This document shows, piece by piece, positions 35,144 through 46,000 of a stretch of 64,000 nt of DNA. Origin of the DNA: Hyalella azteca (lineage: Eukaryota; Arthropoda; Malacostraca; Amphipoda; Hyalellidae); contig NW_025935207.1 of NCBI RefSeq assembly GCF_000764305.2, forward strand, positions 1 to 64,000, given 5' to 3'. Both the position numbers and the translations under genes were made by a program. The first letter of the stretch is position 1. Each line of letters opens with the position of its first letter. Below the pieces are notes generated by a model. The model was not told the origin of the DNA. It ran no database searches and saw only the letters and a list, made by a program, of their open reading frames with translations.

Positions 35144-36820
35144 TTGCCTCATTAATTGGTACCGGTACTTTGGTAGTTGTATAAAAATGAAGTAACTATA
35201 CCTATACTACTGTCAGTGTCAGTACTCGGTACTGTGAAAGGGATCAATTCAAGTTGCAAGTTGAAAGTAATTTGTGAAAAAATACCCTGATGCTGAATTA
35301 TAGCATGAACACAAATGATAAAGACTAGGACATGAATAGCTATAGAGTATAGGCTAGGTGACAAAGGTACCTACATAGTTTTAACTTTTAAGTTTACTGC
35401 CTAACCTGGAAAATTTGGCTGCAGCCATGATCCATCTAGAAATAAGTCAGAAATCTTAGTACCTAAATATAGACAATTTGACCAGTTTCTATGCCTCTTC
35501 TTCCAATATCTAAAATAAAAAAGTAGAAAAATACAAATTTTTGCTACAATTCTCCAAAATAACACATGCAATGATGATTTCCAAATTCCACCTGTTATTT
35601 ATAATATTAGGCAAAACTTTCCTGAAATTGCAGATGATAGCCATCAAAAATAATGGGTAAAAATAGGCTTTTTCATTTTTTAACACGTTGACTCCAAAGT
35701 GGTATATAGGTATGCGTACCACGAAATGTATTTTCCCAGGACGTAGTGGTACCTACATATTTCAGGTCGCCTAAAATCGGCCAAATCCGAGAACAAAAAA
35801 GGCCGATAACTTAATATATACTAGTTTATTTATAGGTTCCGCTATAAAAATTCCATTTTATCCATTTATTTTCTTTTTGCAGTATTTAAAATTTAATTAG
35901 GAAGTACCTCTGTAATAAATTTTAGCCAGCCAATACAATTGAGAAAAACTAAATCACAGAATTTGTCCGGAATAAATGACAGTCTGTGGCAACCCTGTTT
36001 AAAAACAGTACAAAAACGAAATAATACTACAAGATAAAGCAATCGTAGTCAACGTGTTAATGAAGAAATTAAAAAGGGCCATAGGAATTTGTGAAATTGG
36101 CAAAATTCATGGGCATTTCTAGCTGATTCATGGGTGGCTTCTGCCTAATTTTTCAATTTGGTTTCTGCCCAAAAGTTTTTAAATATATTGCTCACTGCAC
36201 AGTAATAAAGATTGGCATCTCTAAAAGCCAGTTTGGAAAGCATCTAACTTTTGAGCCACAACGAGACACTAGAGCATTCCAGTCATTTTATGGAACCGCA
36301 AGATTTCTGCCACATAAAATACCAGTTTAGCACATGTTTAATTGTTAAGAAAAGAGTTCAATTGGGCCACAAAATTTCAAATGTATTAAAAATTTGTCCC
36401 TTTGGAGTAGAATGATTTGAGTTAAGAGTAAAAATATTACCATCCTGCTATTAAAATCTGTTTATAATTTATCCACTTCACTTATGCACACATTGATCTT
36501 GTTGAGGTTATAAACAAAATAATGATAATAGTGCTTCCTGCATTGAATGCCTATTCACCATTATGCCTGTCACTTATTTTTACTGTTGCAAAACTTTTCA
36601 CAACATGTTTCCTGTCTGGAACAGGCAATTTACAGACATGGCTCCAGTATCCACTGTGCTCAGCTGCCTGGTCACCTTGCTGATTTAGAACAGAACTCTC
36701 AGAAAGCAGGGATCAAACTTGCATGGCATTATTGGCATCATAGCATGCTATGTGCATCATGGATATGACACTGTTGTATTCTTGTTTGAAATGTTTTACT
36801 ATAGTTCTGCTTTTTTCAGC
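35144..36820. other. Upstream region of TBCK
   Basis: AT-rich. Contains a fragment of a dispersed family near 36363-36420. No coding exon found; the promoter and any 5' UTR exon of TBCK probably lie here or further upstream. Confidence 0.45.
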
Positions 36821-36853
36821 TGTATAAATATCAGAAATATCTAATTTTAAGGA

Positions 36854-37061
36854 ATGATTGGATTATCAAATGACACATTGGGGTATGCAAGCCTTGGGGC
36901 TTCAACATTCCTAGCCTCTGCACACCCCAGTGAGTCTTGTGGAAGTAATGGCTTGCCTCTCACTCCAAACTCGGTCCGGATCCTTGGCCGATCCCAACTG
37001 CTGTACACCGTGTCCCACCCTCACCTGTGCTCCTATGTGTCTATACAACGAGGCAAACATG
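36854..37061 (+). CDS. Tbck: TBCK exon 1 (first coding)
   Basis: Starts [15 protein letters not shown] and contains [19 protein letters not shown] and YVSIQRGKH, the conserved N-terminus. A possible acceptor (TTTTTTCAG) at 36820 suggests a preceding UTR exon. Ends in phase 1; donor GTGAGC. Confidence 0.9.
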
Positions 37062-40000
37062 GTGAGCACTCGTTGATTTTTCTGCTAATCTTTTGATCAT
37101 TATTAGAAACATTATCATAGTTGAGGCTAGAAGTTTCAATCACAATTGATTGGCAAAACTCTATGTTTTTTTTGAACATTATATCTCAAATATATACAGG
37201 CATTTGCCCTGGTTGTTTATTTTATAAAATAGCTTATCAAATCAAATAAATAGAGAGATAAGATCTTACTAATTTTAGATTCCAGCTCGTACATTTTTTT
37301 ATGCATTGCTGTATATCATTGTTAGTTAACTAGTTTATAAAGTTTTTCAACAGAATGTCATAATTTACTATAATTGATATTTAAACAAATTTCCATCCTA
37401 GATAAGGAGATATTCTGCTTTTATTTACTACTTTTTCTTTTACAGAAAGACTTATAGTGGTTCAAGAGTTCTACAAGTGTGATCTTCTGGCAGCTTGGAA
37501 CAATCACCAAGAATTCCAAACTGAAAAAAGGTTAATCCAAGTGATGCATGAGGTGAGGCAGTTTCAATTGTTTGTAGGTAGTTGAGGAGCTCATATCCCT
37601 GCACTGAAAATCTAGCAAGTAGTTAATTTATTTCATTAATTTTAATCATGTAATTTAATGTTGTTAGGTCATATTTTATGTACCTATATGTGAAATCAAT
37701 TAATTGTTTCCAGATCTTGTCTGCTCTTCTATTATTTATCGATATATATACTGTATTTCAGGTTATGCAAGGCTTAGTTTACTTGAACAAGTTGGGCATC
37801 TCGTGCTGCTGCAATTTGTGCCCTCGTAATTTGCTTATTGATCCGTATGGAAAGGCCAAGATGAATGGCTATGGACTATATTATATGACTGAACAGGGAA
37901 CAGCTGTCTCCTTTCCCATTGGGTCAGTAAATGTAATGTAACTTACAGAAAAATCTAATTTTTTTGAAAAATGTATAGTTATCTTGTGGGTTGAGAAAAT
38001 TAATTTCAATCTGCTTATTAATCTTGCAAATTATCATGAATTTATAATTCGTCTGTTCAAAACCTTGGGACCGTTTTTTTTTTTTTCAGGTAGAGAATAA
38101 TGGAGAAAATTAAAATTGAAGTGACAAATTTTCACTAATTTAGCCATCTTATTCAATGAATTCAACTAACATGAAATGAAAATTCTTCCTCCTAAAGTAA
38201 CGAGTTCAGTGCTCCTGAAGTGCTGATAGCTGGGGCGTGTCCGGAGCTGCGACCTGCTGGTGGCGGTGGTAACCCATCCTCTGATGTGTGGAGCCTTGCG
38301 CTCATGTTCCTCTCACTCATACTCCCAACACAAACCAAGTATGAATGATTGGCTTGATTGCCTTACTTAATAAACCCATTCTTTCGGATTAACTGTTGAA
38401 ATTACCTCTTCTCATAACATTATATGCAAGTAACAAAACTCTAGATAAAAATTGCATTGATATAATTAATGTGCTCATAGACAAAGGGTTAATTAAACAG
38501 TTTATTTCTAGTATTGATACCAGTTTGCAAACAAATGGAATATTTTGTGGCTAACATAACTTGTTTGAAAATTAGTCTCAACTAATTGAACTAACTTAAA
38601 TGATAAATTATTGAACTACAGGCATTTAGCTAAACAACTCGCTAATAAAGAGTCTTGCATTTTAGTTGTTATGGATGTATTTGGATACAATAAAACTAAA
38701 TTATAGACGTTTTGGAGTAGTTCTTAGACAACGTTTAATCTGTCTTATTAACTATTGTGATAATTGTTTTGTCTTTAATGTCCAAGAAAATCTCATGATC
38801 ATTACTGCATCATCTTCTTGAAAATTTGTTTTAATTTAATTTAAAGATATTTTGTAGCTATAAACATTGTCGTCATTGGAAGCTTTAACACACCATAATT
38901 TTACTGACAGATCAGGCCACAAAGAACCTCTTGAAATCAGCGTTGCCACTGTGCTGCTCATGGCATCTAAAAGTGACCATGACGACCTTGCTTCTGCAAT
39001 TATTGATCAGAAACCCCAACTGCTTGAAAAATTCGAGGTAAAAGACTGTTCTTGATACGCGGTTGCTTCAATTAAGGTAGCCTTGCTCGTTATCAACACA
39101 TCTTTTTTCCTTGCATGTATGTTTTTAACATTTTTCATGCCTTGATCACTCAAATGTCACAAGCCTGTATCCTAAGACTATAACATAAATAATGTCTTTT
39201 TGAATGTTTTTTTCATACTATTTACTTGATGTTGAGTAGTCATATTTTCGCAGATGTTGAGTGCAGCAATACGACAGCTGCTACGATTGTGGCTAAATTT
39301 GAACTGTTTACAGATGCTTAGTGCAGCAACACAAGACCTACTGCGATCCTGCTTGAAGTTTGATCCTACGTCTCGACCGTCACCAATAGACCTGTTAAGC
39401 CATCCTGCATTTGCTGGTCTCACTCTCACTGCGCCTGTGGATCCTCAGCCCCGGCCCTTCCCTCGCTGCACCATTGCTTCCCCGCGGAAAGCTTTCCCTC
39501 CTATGGACGAAATGCTGTCTAACTACCCCCTGCCTGATGATTGTATGACACTCAATCATGATGGCGTGAAGTGAGATTATATTTCTAGTTTATCTCTGTA
39601 ATCCATTGAAATATATAGCATCTATTGTGTTTCTTCTTTATTTAATTGAGTTGCAGGATATATGTTTTGAAATATTAATATAAATTTCAATTTTGTTCTT
39701 TAATATACGATATACATTATCTTCTCTTGCACTGACACGTTTCTCCACTGATACACTTTTCAATAAGTACCATACTTGTTCTAGGATCTAGTATATCATA
39801 AATTATCATTTCAATGATTGCCTCAACGTTAAAACCTATTGTTGGAGTTATAATGTCATATGTACCCTTTTCATGAGGTACCCTCTGCCTCTTGCTACAG
39901 GTTGGTGTAAGAGTTCTTGCAGATGAAGTTGTTACCCACATTGACCATAAGCAGATGCATCTTGCAGGATATGTAGCAACATTTGAAAAAAGGTTGTTTG

Positions 40001-43000
40001 CGTTGCCTAAAGACTGATACATTTTACAGGACAGGCATAGGAGGCCTACGTGAGCGCAGCATGCGTGAGGTGTATCACCTGTGGCAGCTGGCGGGAGGAC
40101 AGGCGGAGCAGGAGCTCGTGCGGCACGGCTTCATCATCTCCCGCCCGCCTATCCTAGTGTTTACACTTTATCTTTTTTCTTGTAATTTGGAATCTTAATC
40201 TTTTCTATGCATTGATCTCGAAGTTTTGCCAAAGATATTGATGATTTTCTCTCAGCTGTGTATTTCAATGCCCTCTTAATTAAGGGGACTGGCTTGTTAA
40301 AAAATTGATAATTTTGGCTTTTCCGTTTTCTTGGCTCATTTTGTAGCTGCTGAAAAGGCACATCTAACGCAGCAAACTGCATGTATGTGCGTGCTATAGT
40401 TTTTACTTAAAGCAATTTTAAAAATATATCAAATGAACATTTTTTAACAATACCTACAAAGATTTATTTGAATTAAATCTATATATATAGATCATTACTC
40501 TCGTTAATTGCAAAGTGCTTGCACTCGTTTGAAAGCTACAAGCTTTTCGTTTGAAAGTTACAAGCAAGACGCGTTCAACAAAGCTACTATCATGGATGTA
40601 CAAGCTATAATTTTTGCGTAATGCAGTTTTGAACTTTTATAAAACGACCATTTTATTACAATATTTACAAATTTTTATTGAAAAAGTGTATTTATTGATA
40701 ATTATTTGCATTAATTGCTAAGTGTTTGCACTCGTTTGAAAGCTACGAACGATGCGCGTTCAAGAAAGCAAATATCACGGATGAACATGCAATAATTTTT
40801 GTGTAATGCAGTTTTAAACTTGTATAAAATGAATAGTTATACATATATGATTATAAAAAGTCCCATTTATAGCTCATTATTCACGTTAAATTGGAAAAGA
40901 ATAAGTCTGAAAACCTGTGCTGGTACCCTAAATGCAAATAATTGGCAATTGGGAAGCTTGGGCTACAATTTCAAGATTTTTTTTGGCATATTCTTCTTTT
41001 TGCAATAAATTTTACTTTATTTGGCTCTGCTGAACCATTTTAAATATCTAAAAACGCCACCTTAAAAACTTTATAACTCCTACAGTATTTAAGCTAGAGC
41101 AGTGAAAGACATATAATTCGATTTGTAAAGACCATACCTAGCGACTCTAGGAGCCCAAGGCTGTGTGGTTCAACTAACCATTTTTGCATGGTTCAACTTA
41201 TATATGGGGGGATTGGGGGTGTAGGGGGAAAATGTGTGAAAATGGAAAAACGTGCATAAAAGAAAAACTGCGAGGAAAATCGAAAATCGGGGCTCTAGAG
41301 CCGCTACATAACTTTGTTACGAATCGAATGAAATGTGTCTCGATATTATATCATGTGATTTGCAAGAGTTATAAACTTTCTCAAGTACCCCTTTTTTGCC
41401 GTTTTCAATTAATTTCATGTTTTCTTTCATTTTATCAAGAAAATCATGCGAGCCATTTATTTTTATGTTACCTTTTACGTATGTGTGTGAAATTTCAGAA
41501 AGATTAGTTGGTAAATGTAGAAGTTTTTCCGAGACTGAAATATTCGAGAAGTTACTAATTTCTGATCAGTAATTGTTTTGCCTAGTCATTTTTCTTGATT
41601 TCTGCACACTGTTATTCGGCAGTCTTGGTCTTGCAGATGCAAAATTTCATCTGGGAAAATGAAATCCAGGAATCAATTCTAAGGTTTTATGAGCCTGGAG
41701 TTTTAGGCCAACTATAGCTGAAATATGTACTGGAAATAATGTTCAAAGTACGAGTTTTACCAAACTGTCCTATTTTTTAAATTGACTAAATACGGATATG
41801 TTCCTCATTAGAAACAAGCAAATCAAAGGTTAGCATGTATCCTTAACCACTCACCATGTGGTATTTGTTAATGTATTATAACCTATTAGTCTGCAAATAT
41901 AATCTAAATTATTTTTATTCGTAAAGCTATTTAATGAATTTTAGAAAATGAAGTTGAAATCATCATCGTAATCAAGATATTGAATCCTCAGAAAAAGCAG
42001 CAGCGAAGACACTGAGGCCAGGAAGCTGCCTCTGGTGATCAGGGAGAAGGACGTCGAGTATCAGTTTCACCGCATCATTCTCTTCCACCGCCTGCTCAGG
42101 GTGAGTGCATCACTCAACATCCTCCTCTTCCACCGCCTGCTCAGGGTGAGTGCATCACTCAACATCCTCCTCTTCCACTGCCTGCTCAGGGTGAGTGCAT
42201 CACTCAACATCCTCCTCTTCCACCGCCTGCTCAGGGTGAGTGCATCACTCAACATCCTCCTCTACCACCGCCTGCTCAGGGTGAGTGCATCACTCAACAT
42301 CTTCCTCTTCCACCGTCTGCTCAGAGTGCGTGCATCACTCAACATCACTGCTGCTATAACCCGTTGATATTTACTAGTAGTAGAAGCTAATTGATTATAT
42401 TATTTTTCCGTAAGCAATTTTTCAAATTTTGTGTGATTGAAGACAAGAGAATTAGTTTCATTGATAATTTTCTAACTAGTTTTTTTACATATTTAACAAT
42501 ATTTTCATTTGCGCTGGTAAATTTAAAAGACACTGCACAAAGACATTTCTTTCAATTACATACAATAATGTGACCTACATTAAATTCCATTAATTACTAC
42601 AGTAATGTGACCGCAGGCATATCCATACTACCGGTCACGCATCGTAGCGGACGCTCACATGGACATCCCGCCGTACCACCGAGGCGAGGTGTGGGCCGCG
42701 CTGCTGGGGGTGGACGGTGACACCATCTCCACTTACGCTGAAATTGATAAAGTTACCCCAACCTCAACGGACCGTCAAGTAATTTGATGATCTAATTGAT
42801 AAATTTGATTGATTAATGATAGTCACTGTTTTCTCCTTGTCTAGCACGAGATTTACGATGTTGCATTTTATATTGATTGATCTTTTTAGCGCATTTTTTC
42901 ATTTATGAAAAAAAATCACTATTGTGCTCGCCATGTCCGTCTGTCCTTCCCCGTCCGTCTGTTTGTCCGTCCGTGACTTCACGTTTTCGTCGACGAGAAA

Positions 43001-46000
43001 ATGCGCTCTCTGTCACTCACTGCAGTGAGTACTGCGTTATATATTTTTTCCTATGTTGTTGTGAGAGATGAAAAGTTGTAATGTAGAATTTTTTATTTAG
43101 TTGTTCGTATTTGTGATGTTTCGTGATCCATATCCGTAAACAAAAACGTTTATCTCAGGTTATGAACAAAAGCAATGGCCTTCGCATCTCAAGCCTTTTT
43201 AACCTGAGTTACCTTCTGTAGTCGATGAGTTAGCACATAAAAAATATCAAATTATTGCATCTGCTTAGATTGCACTGGCAACAACATGATTTTTCATCTA
43301 CCAGCGTGGTAAATTTTATTCAAAGAACTGAAAAGAATTCGTGGATGGCTCTGTCGATATCATTAGTTCTAGAAGCATTTGGGGTTCAGATTAATTTTTT
43401 TACACTCTGAAATTTTTAATAAATCTTTACTTTTAAGTGTCTGCGAATGATAACTATATTTTTTATAAGGAGGTCAGTAGAAAAAAAACATCATCTCTAT
43501 TTGTGTGTGAGGAGACGGTTCTTGTGTCCACAAAGCTATTGTTCATATGGCTTCATGTATATGTACCAATATCTCTGTACCATTTATTTGATGTAACAAT
43601 TTGCGGTACAATTATCTTGATAGGTACTTCAGGAAACATAAATTTAATGTAAAAACTCCATGCGCCATCATTTCAACTACCCAATAAATATAACTCAGGA
43701 CTCACTGCAGTGAGTGACAGAGAGCGCATTTTCTCGGAATCCACGAAAACATGAAGTCACGGACGGATGGACAGACGGACGGACGTCATTTTAACTACCC
43801 AAAAAATTATAACTCAGTACTCACTGCAGTGAGTGACAGAGAGCGCATTTCCTCAGAATCGACAAAAACAAGAAATTACGGACGGACGGACCGGACGGAC
43901 GGACGGACGGACATGACGAGCACAATAGGACATGTTTTTCATAAATGAGAAAATGCGTTAAAAAGTACAATTTCTGATGATACATGTTGACAGATCGAAG
44001 TGGACATCCCTCGCTGCCACCAGTACGACGAGCTGCTCTCCTCGCCCCGCGCTCACCAGAAGTTCACTCGCCTCCTCAAGGCCTGGGTGGTCTCACATCC
44101 CGGGCTCGTGTACTGGCAGGGACTTGACTCATTAACCGCTCCATTTCTCTACCTTAACTTCAATAACGAAGGTAGATTCACGATAATCTATGACAGTATA
44201 TAATCTATAACGGTATATAATCTACAACAGTATGTAATCTATAACGGTATATAATCTATAACAATATATAATCTATAACAGTATTATAATCTATAACGGT
44301 ATATAATCTATAACAATATATAATCTATAACAGTATGTAATCTATAACGGTATATAATCTATAACAATATATAATCTATAACAGTATTATAATCTAACGG
44401 TATATAATCTATAACAATATATAATCTATAACAGTATTATAATCTAACGGTATATAATCTATAACAATATATAATCTATAACAGTATCACATCCCGGGCT
44501 CGTGTACTGGCAGGGACTGGACTCACTTACCGCCCCCTTTCTCTACCTTAAGTTAAATAAGAAGGTAGATTCACGATAATCTATGGCAGTTCCGGTATAT
44601 AACCTATAACGGTATATAATCTATAACAGTTTTAATACTGTTCTTTGTACAATAAATATGCTGAAATTGCAAGTACACCAAGAATTTAAAAAGATAGGAA
44701 ACGGCATTAAATTCACTACATCTTCATCCCAAGTTTTTAATGGAAATGGCGTAAATTTTTTTTTCTATATTTTTTGCGAGGTTTAAGCAACGTATTCTTT
44801 GTCTAGTGCTATGGTTCCTAAATTTGATACTGAATTTAACATGCTATAATAAGCATATTATGGCATAATGGACTCTTTCAAGATATATTATTATTAATTT
44901 AAAATGAGAATTGCTTTTTTTAATCTAAAAAATACCTCCTGAAAACTGATAAATTAGTCCCGTGTGATAAGGCACAAATTTTAGGAATCACTGGTCTAGT
45001 ATTTGGCTTCAAGACCACGATATTGAAGAGAGAGATCTCACCCACCTCGGATGTTGTTGTGTTTTGCAGCGTTGGCGTACGCATGCCTCACAGCCTTCAT
45101 CAAGAAATACCTTCACAAGTTCTTCTTACGAGACAACAGCGCCGTTATTCAGGAGTACCTGGCGAAATTTTGTCATCTGGTCGCCTTCCATGATCCCTTG
45201 CTGTTCTCCCACCTTGCTTCCATTGGCTTCGTGCCAGAGCTTTATGCAATTCCGTGGTTCCTCACTATGTATACACGTACGTTTCAGGTCATTTAGTGCA
45301 TGTGTGTGAACTTTGTTGTGTATAGATACAAGTTTTATTATATTTGACGTATCACCCAAGTTCATTACCCTGTATATATAATAACGACATCTCCATCATT
45401 TGCATCTTGTTGCATATTATTTCCAAGAAATCTTCCGAGTTTTCGAAAAAAATTCAACTTTTATTTCATATTATCACAGACGTGTTCCCGCTGAGCCAAA
45501 TTTTCCACGTGTGGGATACGCTGCTGCTGCACCCCGCGTCACTAGCGCTCTGTGTGGCGGCGGCCATCCTTCGACACCTGCGGCACCAGCTCCTCGACTT
45601 CTCATTCAACGACTGCATCCTGCTCTTCTCGGACATGCCAGGTCACAAGTTACTGAGGTTCATGGAGTCAAAGGCTTACTATACACAGAAAAATTCCAGG
45701 GTCTTTGTCCTAATAGTGATGCACTTTTTGCCCTTGTGTGGGTCATCCTGGCCCAGTTCGGCCCGGGAATACCTATAGGTAACCCAATGTATAGATGCCT
45801 GCGCTCTTGTACATGCGTACATGCCATTTGAGAGTTATTATGGTTATTATTATTCTACGATGAGATTATTGTGATGTCTGGTACAATCTGAACATTGAGG
45901 GTTGGTTACACCTCGAGAAAACTAAGAAAAGTTTAAAAAGGATCGTCGGACGACAAGAGTTTCTCTGGTTAACCCTGCATGTCACTGTTGGTGTAGTTTT

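Noticed and set aside
42035..42367. 110-residue open frame with repeated [12 protein letters not shown]
   Set aside because: Not an independent gene; it is TBCK exon 9 read into the 45-bp minisatellite.
45400..45831. Two overlapping open frames of about 143 residues
   Set aside because: One is TBCK exon 13 with intron read-through, the other its shadow in another frame.
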